Of a stretch of DNA of 64,000 nucleotides, positions 38,094-48,955 are shown in pieces; positions within the stretch are counted from its first letter, which is position 1; the number at the start of each line of letters is the position of its first letter. Source of the DNA: Monosporascus cannonballus. Lineage: Eukaryota; Ascomycota; Sordariomycetes; Xylariales. Location: positions 744,001 through 808,000 of the forward strand of contig QJNS01000002.1 in assembly GCA_004154925.1 (NCBI GenBank), written 5' to 3'. The notes beneath the pieces are model-generated. The model was not told the origin of the DNA and did not search any database. It saw nothing but the letters and a program-made list of their open reading frames with translations. A program made the position numbers and the translations under genes.

Positions 38094-39320
38094 CTATGAA
38101 CTGTTTATAGGCTCGTCTCCCACATCGTGAAAGAGACCATCGCTGTCAGTTTCCGGTACCCTCTGGATTCTTCGGCTTCCCATTCGGCGCCGCCATGGCT
38201 TGTAGACAAGGATTGACCCAATACCAACAAGGAGGAAGAGCCCGCAGATACTACCGCCTATGATCTCGAAATGGTCCGATATGGCACTTAGGCCATCCCA
38301 GAACTTGCCCTCCGGTTCGGCAACGTTCTGCGCCAGCGACAACACCTGGATTATACCGATAAATGCGGAGACCACAACAGTGATAGCAGTCAAGACAATC
38401 GAGTAATACAAGATTGCGACCGTGTCGCGAGCAAACGCTTTCGATGTGTAGAGGCTCATCATCAAAGCGCCGTCAGTTGTATCGAGTAGACACATGCCGG
38501 CTAGTTGCAGTCTCGTCAATGGACACGAAACATCACGGAGTATTCGAATTTACTCACCAGTGAATAGGATCGGGAATATGAGGATAACCCATAAGCTAGT
38601 ACCCTGGGCCCCTTGGATACTGGCGATACCCAAAATCGCGATCTCAGAACTGGTATCGAAGCCGAGACCGAACAAGACGCCCAGCGGATACATCTTCCAT
38701 GGACGATCCACAATACGGAATACTTTCCGAAACACGTTGGCCAGGAATCCCGGGCCCTCTAGTTGGAGGTTAGCAGCGGCCCGATCCTCATCGGCGCCGT
38801 CCTCGTCCACGGAGGAGTGGGGTTCGGGCTCGCGCAGGACCTGGCGCAGGCGTCGGATCAGGCGGTACAGCACCCAGCCATTGCCCAGGCACAGCAAGAT
38901 GAGGAAGGCCGCGCTGACGCTGGTACCGATTATTCCACCGACGTAGGCGAAGTTGTCGAAGCGGTCGCGCAGAGCGCCCGATGTGGCGGCCACCACGACG
39001 CACGTGACGACTACGATAGTGGAGTGCCCGAGGCTGAAGAAGGTGCCTACGGTCACGGGTCGCTGCCCCGACGCGATCAGCCGCCGCGTCATCAGGTCGA
39101 TGGCGCTGATGTGGTCGGCGTCTAGGGCGTGCCGGAGCCCCAGCGTGTACGACAGTACCGCCGGGCTGATCATCGCCGGGAGGTAATGCAGGACTATACC
39201 GGCCACTACCCAGACCAGCAGGTTGACGACGATCAACAGGCCAATGATCTGGATCACGGGCAACGGGAGTGCCTTGAACCGCTCCGGGAGAGGCAGCGTG
39301 AGCCCCCGCAATCCTCGCAT
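38094..39320 (-). CDS. Nickel/cobalt transporter (NiCoT family)
   Basis: Two exons (39320-38558 and 38500-38094; intron 57 bp, GTGAGT donor) join to about 389 residues. The NiCoT signature RHALDADHI with the H-x4-DH metal-binding core is at H64, D69 and H70 in a membrane helix. The further family motifs GLGFDTSSEIAIL and, across the splice, FTAGMCLLDTTDGALM are present. About eight hydrophobic helices are visible, with a hydrophilic, Asp/Glu-rich loop in the middle (EPEPHSSVDEDGADED). The protein is a secondary membrane permease taking up Ni2+ and/or Co2+, supplying for example urease. Metal preference cannot be read from sequence. It carries no obvious defect. Confidence 0.93.
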
Positions 39321-40911
39321 CCTGATCAGAGACTCTATGCTGATACTCGATCATGCGGGGTCGCAGATCGGGGGTGGGTAGGGGTCTGCTTGGCTGCGTC
39401 CCTGGTAACGATTTCGAATCAGCACCGGGGCTTCTTCTTCCCCCAAGAAAAGAGTTTCCTCGAGCACCGATCAGAGTTAAGAGAGTCTGTAGTCCACTCC
39501 CATAATGGAATTGAGAAAGCTTTAGTTTTTTGGTATGCCCCTCCTCACAATATTACCCCGCCAAGATAGCGTGATGAAGCTATCACCACTTGCTAGCACG
39601 TAATCTACAGTTGTTATCACTAGTTTGTGATTGGTCGAGCAAGTCAATCATACCTTATATGATATACTCGCTGGGGCGGCGGGGGCGCATGAGACCGTAG
39701 TTGTTGTTGCATTGCATTCTAAACTTTCTCCTTGTTGAGTTTAGGGGTGTATTGATTGGATGTCGAGACTTCATGAGCCCCAGCCTCCGTACAGCAGCAT
39801 TCCTGAGCTCGCGAACATCTCGCATAAGCTTTTCTGTCCGGACTTTCACCCCATCGGATCCGACAACCATCTACTTCACCACCCAGATCAGTGAAGTGGC
39901 GCAGCGACTCTGCGTCACTTCACAGCACTGAAGTCGGATAACGACGGCATGACACGAAGGCAGTTGGCAATCCTAGTCGGCTTACGTCGTCTCACCACTA
40001 TAGAATGGAAAAAAGCGTAGTCGTCACAGCGCGGCTAGGTGAACGATGGTTACCAGAACAAGCCGGCGACAGCTGACGTAAGATACGATGTGGTTAAGGG
40101 GTGTCCCTGCTTCTGTATCGGCGAGACCATTATTTATGGATCCGTTGGAATCCAGGATGCCTAATTCTGCTGGCCCTGAAGAAAGTCGCAGCAATGCTTT
40201 GGACAGCATGCGACACACCATGTCCATAGCCGCCGATGGGCGCAACCAGCCTCGATATGGACGCCCTTCGCGGCGACAGCTACCACGAAAGTAGTAAGGT
40301 GTGAGGATTTCGTGCTTCTGGCCCGTGAGGCCAGGGTTAGAACTTGTCATGATGGCCGAAGTCCAATGAGGGGAGGGGATCATCAAACATTCCTCGATCC
40401 GTTCGTCGTCATGGCCTATAGCCCTAAACCCAGGTACGATGCCGGTCCGGGGTAGTTCGGAGGTGGTCTGGCGAGCATGTCCAACTAGAAGAGGAAGCCA
40501 ATACCAATACGTAATATACTATCCCCTCAACGCCTAAGCGCCTCGGCGGGAATAAGTGAGTACTACGACCGCATATAGTAACCCGAAACTGCTAGTCGGC
40601 TGGGAAAGTTGGCCGTACCCGCATCGGCTTCATGCCCGGACTTTAGTCTGCCTACCGGGTGAATATGAACACCCGAGAGTGAGAGTCTGGGGAAAGGGCG
40701 CCTAGCGTTCGCCGGATTGTTGCCTCTTAAGGTTTAGAACCGCATCTCCAGACACTATGGCGCCTCACACGTCGAATGATACAGTAGCCCAGGGTCCTAG
40801 ATATAGCTTATCAGCTGTTGAGGACCACATATATGAGCAATGTTCGATTCATCGCAGTATTGAATGTAGATACCATCCCGGGTTGCAAACTAACATGGCG
40901 CCGATTCAGGC
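39321..40911. other. Intergenic region with one strong hairpin
   Basis: No gene is supported. An open frame at 40024-40386 on the minus strand lacks recognisable features. The inverted repeat at 39891-39923 is listed separately. The left part is the promoter of the nickel/cobalt transporter gene. Confidence 0.55.
39891..39923. repeat. Inverted repeat / hairpin
   Basis: GTGAAGTGGCGCAG (39891-39904) faces CTGCGTCACTTCAC (39910-39923). The 14-bp arms have one mismatch (a G-T pair in RNA) around a 5-base loop. It lies about 570 bp upstream of the start of the nickel/cobalt transporter gene. It could be a protein-binding palindrome or a mobile-element footprint. Confidence 0.55.
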
Positions 40912-42456
40912 TCAATCAAGCATATTCATGTCAGCTTCCCCTTTTTCCTGCTGAGACGTGGCTAGTTCCGCCTTGCGACGCTTCTCCAGCTTAGCGGTGC
41001 TGTAAGAAAGCCCCGCGGTCCATATAGCCAAGGCAATGGACGCGGCGATCATGGCCCACATACCACGCTACAACATTGTTAGTGTTGCGTACGCCTGGAG
41101 CCCCGGGTTGTGGAATATGACTTACTTTGAACCAGGGCGCCATGGATGCCCCGTAGAACACGATGCTCCACCAGGCGTTAACGGCATTACTTCCCAAGTT
41201 CATACCAGCGAGTACGATGGCGCGAAACATGTGCTCCTCATATCGGAGCGCATCGTTGGCCCAAGCGAAGAACGTCGCCTGACATGCATAGACGGCACCA
41301 GCCCAATAATACGCAGCGAAGACAATGGCGGTGGACTGCGGGTTCGTAGGATCATTCGACGCTGCTAAGATCATCGCGGATGTGGCAACTCCTACTATGC
41401 CGATGAAGTACCCGACAAGATACCGCTTGCCGTTGAGGAAGTCGGTGAGCGTCGCCCAGAAAACAGTCGAGATGATGCCAACAGCAGGAACTCCGGTTGG
41501 ATAATTGTTAAGCTGTGAAACCTCGTAACAGTTTGTCGGGTGGCTCTTCATGTATAGCGCAAGTAATGCGTTCGTGCTGAATGACTCAGTCTCACCCGCG
41601 ATGATCCATAGGACGACAAAGCCCCAGAAGAACCATGACGACAGCGATCTCTTAAAGAAGCTAAGAGATAAGGGAGATCTATCCTCGACAGGGGGAACGC
41701 GCGAAACAGCGAGTCGCCTCTCCTCATCAGTGAGGTAGAAGGCTTGTGTAGTCTGCGGGGTGTCCGGGAAGAAGATGAAGCCATAAATGGCAACAGGAAG
41801 GGTAATAACACCATCGATGATGAAGAGCCATCGCCAGCCGGCAAGGCCGTGTTTCCCGTTCATGCTGTGGTGGATGCCGGTCTGGATGTAGCCACCGATC
41901 ATCGTTCCCGCAAGACCCGATGCGGTGAAAATGCCTGATCGCTTGCCGAGTTCACGCTCCGTATACCAGGAGCCTAGAATGTAGTGAGTCCCAACGAACG
42001 TCGTGGCCTCGGCTATTCCTTGGAAGAATCGAATGGCCATTATGCTCTGGGGCTTCGACACAGACGCCGTGATCATCGTCAAACCAGCCCAGACCACCAT
42101 GCAGGCCGGGAAGAAGTACCGCGGCTTGATGTAGTGGAGCGACAAGTTGGCGGGGATCTGGCCGACGATATAGCCAACCGTGAAACAAGTATTGATCACA
42201 TTGAGCTGGTTCCCGACAAAGTTCAGGTCCTCTCTCATACCCGACACGTAGGCATTGTTCAGATTCGAACGGTCCAGCTATGAAGGATTTTCGTGAGCTT
42301 CCACGGCTCCTTCGGCGCTGGGTGGGAACCACTTACATAGTTCGTGAAGTAGCTCAAGCAGCAGAACGTGAGGATGAAGAAGTCAATCTTCTGTACAAGT
42401 TTGCGCTCGCCAGGCTGGTATTCGACGCGGAAATACTCCCGAATCTTGGATGCCAT
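40912..42456 (-). CDS. MFS permease, Dal5-like anion:cation symporter
   Basis: Three exons (42456-42337, 42277-41126, 41067-40912) give about 475 residues. It starts MASKIREYF, and the first splice joins FTNY to LDRSNLNNAYVSGM, the usual first-helix motif of this family. Twelve hydrophobic helices are present; the segment PRYFFPACMVVWAGLTM followed by RFFQGIAEA fits the allantoate permease/vitamin-acid symporter group of the major facilitator superfamily. The C-terminus is a short Lys/Glu-rich cytoplasmic tail. It is divergent from an amidase gene 0.9 kb away, so a substrate such as an amide, ureide or related carboxylate is inferred. Related permeases carry allantoate, nicotinate, pantothenate or tartrate, so the substrate is open. 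Confidence 0.92.
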
Positions 42457-43376
42457 GGCTGCAGCTGCGTTCAGTCGACCCTCGTTAGTGACGGTCGCTC
42501 TACTACACTTCCGCCCAAGACGGGATATTAAGAGTGGCCCAGCTCGTCCATCTCTAAGCGCTTCTAAACGAAGCTTTCGGATACTTATATATGTAGGGAC
42601 GGTGCAGGTTGAAAGAATGCAACATCTAAGCGAGCGCCTTGTGTGGGTCTCGAGATAAGACTCCAAATCGGGTGGAGAGGTCCCCAGATCCGTCGCGCCC
42701 TCCGGTCGCCTTGTGCAGCAAATAATTGACTAGTACTAGCTAACGTTAGGTTAGAGTGAGCAACCTAATCGTCGTTTTAGGGAACTACAATACGGGATCG
42801 CTAGCTCATTCTTGAATTTGTCTTGGCAAGTTTCTGGCTGTGAAGTCAGCCAGCGGGGGGGGGGGGAGTTTGTATAGTCTATATGTGGGGATTGCCCCTT
42901 ATCAAGCCTTAAGAGGTTGGTTGTGCTGCCGGAATGCCCACGGGATGGTGGAAGAAGAGGTGTTCAAAATGTCAGGGGATACTATACCTAGTATGCATAT
43001 TAAGGGGGTTTTTCCACTCAATGGATCCATATCAATACCACGAAGCCTGTCTTCCGACTTTCCTCCGGTATCTCTTGAGTTCATCTGCAAGGGCCTTTGA
43101 TAACACGAACCCTGAAAAGTTGGGGTAACCAAGCATACTTACAACCTAGGTATAGTGCACCAGTAACGTTACTCGGTGCCTTTCTCTGTGTAAGATACAG
43201 CCTGACCAGAGCGCATGACCGGCTGGTGCCACATAATCGGCTAATAACATGCCGACCTCGGGACGCCGAACCGAGGAGAAGAAGCTATAGTGTCGATATA
43301 GAGTCCAGCGTCGTCCTTGAGGTCTTACCAAGTCGAATCGATTCGTTAAGACATGCAGTAATCACAGCCCCTAGAA
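42457..43376. promoter_or_regulatory. Divergent promoter region of MFS permease and amidase
   Basis: This 920-bp shared upstream region contains GATA-type words of the form HGATAR, including AGATAAG at 42653-42659 and TGATAA at 43098-43103. These are binding sites for AreA-type nitrogen regulators in other fungi; their use here is inference. A run of twelve G lies at 42855-42866. No gene is seen in between. Confidence 0.45.
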
Positions 43377-45159
43377 ATGGCCAACAACTGGGAAGCTCTC
43401 GCCGCGCGAAAGCGCCAAGATCTGCTGAACTCAATCCCCGAGGAGTGGCGGATCCCCCGCGATCTGCTGCCACCGGAGAGTCAAGAAGATGCGACAGACT
43501 TCCCCAAGACCTCGGGCTGGTTCACCCAAGAAGAACTTGATATTACCGAACTTACCGCTCTGGAATTGCTTCCTAAACTTGCCTCGGGCGAGCTGAAGTC
43601 CGAAGCTGTCACGAGGGCCTTCTGTAAGCGTGCTGCTGCCGCGCATCAACTGGTAGGTGGCTAACTGGTATATCTAACCAAATATGTCGACGGTACAGCT
43701 AACGTGCGATATAGACCAATTGCCTTTCTGAGACATGCTTCGAGCGCGCCATCTCATCAGCAAAGTCGCTGGACGAGCATCTCGCTCGGACGGGCAAGCC
43801 CTTCGGCCCCTTACACGGGCTACCCATCTCCCTGAAAGACAACTTCAACCTTCTAGGGCTGGACTCCACCGTCGGCTTTACGTCCCATATAGGGGACCCG
43901 GCCAAATACGACGCGGTACTCGCGGATGTTCTCCGCGCTGCCGGTGCCGTCTTCTATGTCAAGACCAACGTGCCCACAGCGATGATGATCGCCGAGAGCG
44001 TGAACAACACATTCGGGCGGACAGTCAACCCGCTTAACCGCAAACTCACCAGCGGCGGCAGTTCGGGCGGCGAATCTGCCCTGATCGCGTTCAAGGGCAG
44101 CCCCCTGGGCGTAGGGACGGACATCGGAGGCTCGTTGCGCATCCCGGCGGCCTGCACGGGACTATTCACGCTCCGTCCCTCGTTCGGGCGCTTCCCCACG
44201 CTGCGCTGCCGGTCCGGCATGCCGGGACAGGAGGCAGTGCACTCCGTGAACGGGCCGCTGACGCGGACCCTCGCGGACCTCGAGGCCTACAGCAAGATAG
44301 TGGTCGACTCCGAACCGTGGCTGATAGACCCACGCTGCTTGCCTATCCCCTGGCGGAGCGTCTCGCTGCCGCGGAAGCTGAAGATCGCCGTCCTCTGGGA
44401 CGACGGCATGGCGCTCCCCACGCCCCCTGTGGCCCGCGCCCTGAAGACGGTCGCCCAGAAGCTGAAGGACGCGGGCCATGAGGTCTGCGACTGGTCTTCG
44501 GTGGACCAGCCCGAGGGTGCCTCGCTTCTGAGCCGCATGTTCGTTGCGGACGGTGGTGAGGCGATTCGGCGCGAGCTTGAGCGCACGGGCGAGCCGTGGC
44601 GGCCGGAGATGAAGATGTACGAAGATGCCAAGTCGCTTACTGGCTTCGAGTATTGGCAGTTACATCTCGAGCGCCAGGCCTACCAGAAGCGGTACCTCGA
44701 TCGCTGGTTAGCCGCGGGTATTGATGCGATCCTGTGTCCGACTACTCCGTACAGTAGCGTGGAGAACGGGAAGTTCAAGCATGGTGAGTACGCCGAATGC
44801 TGGGTGCACTGAGCGGCTTGAGTAAAACTGACTCCGATATCTCCTAGTTGGATATACCGGGGTTTACAATGTGCTTGACTACTCTTGCATCTCGTTTCCC
44901 ACTGGTCTGACTGTCGAAAGGTCGGTGGATAGACCACTAGGGGATGACTACCAACCGATGACAGATGTAGACAAACAGATACAAAAAGAGTGTAAGTCAC
45001 CAAGCTTCCTAGGATCAGAACGACATAGATAGCTAACCGAAGTTAGATAATGCCGATGCGGTTCACGGTATGCCTATCAATCTTCAACTGGTTGCACAGA
45101 GGCTTGAAGAGGAGAAGTGCGTAGAAATGTGTAAAGTTATCTTGGACATACTGTCATAG
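43377..45159 (+). CDS. Amidase-signature family enzyme (acetamidase-like)
   Basis: Four exons (43377-43652, 43715-44783, 44848-44991, 45047-45159) give about 533 residues, the usual size for fungal acetamidase-like proteins. The Ser-cisSer-Lys triad is complete: K133 in LPISLKDN, S208 in TSGGSSGGES, and nucleophile S232 in GTDIGGSLR. The spacings (75 and 24) equal those of known family members. It has no signal peptide or membrane helix, so it is probably cytosolic. It would hydrolyse an amide to acid and ammonia. The divergent Dal5-like permease suggests import followed by hydrolysis for nitrogen supply. Similar enzymes also act on indoleacetamide or formamide, so the exact substrate is not assigned. 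Confidence 0.93.
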
Positions 45160-45484
45160 GAAGTAGACAGATAGACACTCTAGGAATAGAAAGAAGCACT
45201 TGCAATCTTCTGGCTTGGCTTATATATGCAGTTATATATCTTTGCAAGCAACCAGTTTCAGTAGCTCTAAGTCGGCCTTTCCCCCATTTTACATCCCTCT
45301 TATTTGTGGGCTTAAGCATGAATTCGAAAGACATGGATTCCGAGACGGCGATTGTCGAATCCCAAACTTCTTATAAGGTGCTGGGAAATGGTTTATATAA
45401 TAATCAAGACACTTGAAACGAAACTAGTCAGTGCAGACTGAGACTGACCTAAAACTTCACCTCCTCCTCACGACCCACCACGTT

Positions 45485-45746
45485 CTACGCAACTAACTGG
45501 GAGTTGCGCTCGGCCTGGCCCATCAGGAGCGCCTGACCCTCCTCATGGCGCTGTCTCCTCTCCAATGCCCTAGATGAGGCGCCGTCCACAGCACTCTGGC
45601 ATACCTCCTCGCCGGTGGCGATATCGCGGGCAACGCCGTCGACGACGGCAGCCTTCTTAGACGTCTGCACCTTTGAGGGACTTCTTCAGGATGCTCTTGG
45701 ACTGTGCAGCAACGGCGATCGAGGAAAATGAGGGCAACGCGTCCAT
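45485..45746 (-). pseudogene. Possible small gene with a one-base frameshift
   Basis: Starting at 45746, MDALPSFSSIAVAAQSKSIL continues through KKSLKGADV to a stop (45657-45659). One base out of phase, a second frame continues with TSKKAAVVDGVARDIATGEE and ends at 45485. The two parts read naturally as one about 87-residue protein if a single base were extra near 45680. The product would be hydrophilic and Lys/Ala-rich, resembling small uncharacterised fungal proteins from memory only. It could be a real frameshift, an assembly error, or two chance frames. Confidence 0.35.
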
Positions 45747-48700
45747 GTCAGAGGTGTTGTTGAAGTGAAGAAGACGGCAGTATGTCTATGTTTCGAATGT
45801 CTTGGTAGTCCAGAGCCTGATCGATATCGCCACCGAGCCAGCCATTTTGTATCCGGGCAGTAGAAGAGGAGCTGAATGGCGATTGTGACTTCTCTTTGTT
45901 GTCTATCATCTTTATTCTTGTTGCATTGTGGACCGTAATGTGAAAGGAAGCTTAAAGAAGATATTATCAACAACGTTACTCAAAAAAGGGGTTTATCCAC
46001 AATCACTAATTTTGTGAGCCCAGAAAGCTAACGTATGAACAACTGTTGCTCAATCCCGCAACCTAGCCACGTCTGCATCAACCCATTTGGTCTGAGACGT
46101 GGAAAAGGTCACGAATTTGACAGAATGAGTAGTGTGTTTAATGTCTGACAGACTAGATCCTCCAAATTGACACAGTAGGCTTCATGATAGTGGGCACAAA
46201 GGCGGCCCCTAATTCGAGTCGCAAGAATGTAGGCACAAGCATTGTTGGTTGGAGGTAGAACCTCCCAAAGATAGACATACCCTCGTTGAACAATTACATC
46301 ATCAGAATATTACCTTTGTGGTCGTTTCTCGTCCACCTGCTCTACAACTCTGGGAGAGAAAGATAGTGCTTAACCCTGCAGGATACTGAAATAGGTTACT
46401 GCACAGTTTATGGATTGCCCCTTGCAACGGCATGGGGCCTTTCCTGGTGGCGAAGTCACCCGTGTGCGGTCTTCATAGTCGAGACCGAATGTCATAGTCT
46501 GGAGTTTATTGAGCAGAGGTACTGTGGAAGGTAGGTTAGCCCGTCTGGAGAGGAGGTGGAAGCCGACTTAGCATGGTTTGAAGCTTCGCAGGATCAGCAC
46601 CCCTCAGGCTAGCCTACACAGCATGATCTCATATCCTCGCCTTGGGCAAAAGTCTCGTCTATGTCCCGGCTCCTCTTGGATAAACGGCCAACAGCCACCT
46701 TCTCTTTCGTCACGTCCTCCCTTGAAAACAGAAACAATAGTCTTTGTGCCATTACATCGCAACCATCTGCAGACCCTTTGTGTTCGCTCTGGATATGATC
46801 TGGATAGAATTTCCCCATCTTGTGAAGGTACCGCCTGCGATTCTCAGTCCAAGAACTGCGTGTATTGCAGATAACCGTGGAACGTATCACGGCCATCTTG
46901 CTGTAATACCGGTACCAATAACCTCGTGGTGCGTGAGAGATCTCGAACATCGTAATCCGGAGAAGCAAAACCAGCTCCTCACTTCTCATACGGAGCATCC
47001 TGTTCATGAAGAAGTGGGCTACGTTAATAACCTCGATGTCGCTCCCTTCTTGGCGATGGCATCTTTATCATAACAAAAGGCCCCTCTCGTTGCAAGGGAG
47101 AGACAGATCGAGCTGCCTGCCTTGTCCATGCTAGGATAGTAGGCGAATGTTCTCTTAGTTAAATAGCTGCGGGAGTTGTTGCATGTTACCATCCCATTAG
47201 GGGATGCTGAATCTCTAGTAACCACTCACTAAAATGCGGAGTTCCAGGATGGTGATAGAGGTCACAAGAAATCGTATGATTGGTGGCATCGAATACTTGA
47301 GATCAACGGGTGACCCAGGGCTGTAGTTCTGTGTCGTTCTGGATTCGAGATGGTTTCGTTGTTGAGCCTGTTAACTTTTGTAGGTGTGATAAGTGACGTA
47401 TCGCACGATCTACGTCGCAGTTCCCGAACGGTTCTAAGGTTCAGACGAACTGCTGATGGGTTGGGCGGGAAAGGCTCATGAACGTGTTTCATCTGACACT
47501 GCTAACGAAGTTTTGATGCAGATGCTCGGACGATGCTACCGACCCGGTAAGTGTCATGGATGATTGATGCGGGTCTATTGGTTCCTCGGGTGGAGAGGTC
47601 AATACACCTGCAGATGTTTTGCACTAAATTTTTTTGACATATCGGATTATGTACAGATGCAGTCTAAGTTTTATGTGCGTGGGGTTAAAATTACCTGCTG
47701 CTCGAAGCCGCTGCCGACCGGGACGCAATTAGGTATCTCATTAAAGACTCGGACGATAATGGCATCCAATATAATAAGTTTGCCGAGGGCTGCATGATCC
47801 CTTGGTGTTGTGACTTGCACGTCAAGAACAGATATGCAGGGGCCTATATCTGAAGTAGCCCCTTTAATGATGTCTTCCCTCCCTTTTCTCCTCGAGGCAC
47901 TACTGCGTGATCGAAATACGCTAACTAGATTGGCGATCCCCTACCCGCCCTAACACGTTGTTTTCCGTTGGTCCCTGGTTCCATTAGCTTCAAAATGCTG
48001 ATTGGCAATCTTGAAGAGGTAGGTACTTTAAATTTAAAGATTGTGACCATCGTTACGTTAAACCCCGTATCCCCCTCGTTTGTCATTGGACTTGAACGCT
48101 TTAACAAGATATTGCTCCCCTGGCCATGGCTCAATTTCAACGACTTTGTGGACCTGAGAAAACATATTCCGTACAGCTCATTTGTGAGGATCGATGGTAC
48201 ATGTAGACCCCTGGGTCACTAATATCACATTCTTGGCTCGGGCGCTAGCTACCCCTCCCTTCCCTTTTGGGGCATTTTAGAACTCTTTTTTGCTCACCAG
48301 AGGCGCTGTAGTTCTGTAGCTAAGGAGGCACAAGAAGTGGGGGAACATACATCCAACTTATCGTCGTTATTATATGCACCTCGTACCTGATTACCCTAGG
48401 TAGGTCTGTAGTAGCATCCCGGGCGTCTTTAGAGCTACCGACCTATACTTCGTACACCCTCCCACACTTCCCGATCCCCACGGTCGGTAATTATCTGAAT
48501 ATTCCCACCTCTTTTCATCCCGCTCGTCTCGGTTGGACTGTCCTTCGTTTCAACCAGTCAACCGGAGCCTTCGTTTATTCTTATCTTTATCTTCATATTT
48601 ATTTCTTATCTTTAATTTCCCGCCGTTCAGCCTGTCGTTCTTGGCTAGCCAGAGAGCGTTCCAATCGATAGCCGTGATCCTGGAGTTTGTCCCGCTCATA

Positions 48701-48955
48701 CGGAGTACATTGTGACTGCGCCGTTTCGATGTTGCGCTCGTTTCCCGGATCTTCGGGTTGCGCCTACTCGTGAATCGCCGCTTGACGACATATGTTTATG
48801 GGTCTCTCCGTAGAAATACCATACGGTATTGAACCCGCCAGCGAGTCTTGCTTACGCCTAGCCGAACCCCTCCCATCTTCGTCTCCCCTTGCTGTATCCC
48901 GCGCGCGCCCTCGCCAGCTTAGCTATTCTGGGACGCGAACTCGGCCGGGACAAGA
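45747..48955. other. Intergenic region, no supportable gene
   Basis: This is a 3.2 kb stretch of normal composition with short open frames and no domain. A pyrimidine-rich tract (about 48570-48625) precedes the actin-binding protein gene and resembles fungal core promoters and 5' leaders. Confidence 0.55.

Noticed and set aside
40024..40386. 120-codon minus-strand frame in the intergenic region
   Set aside because: No recognisable motif, splice partner or composition signal; could not be supported as a gene.
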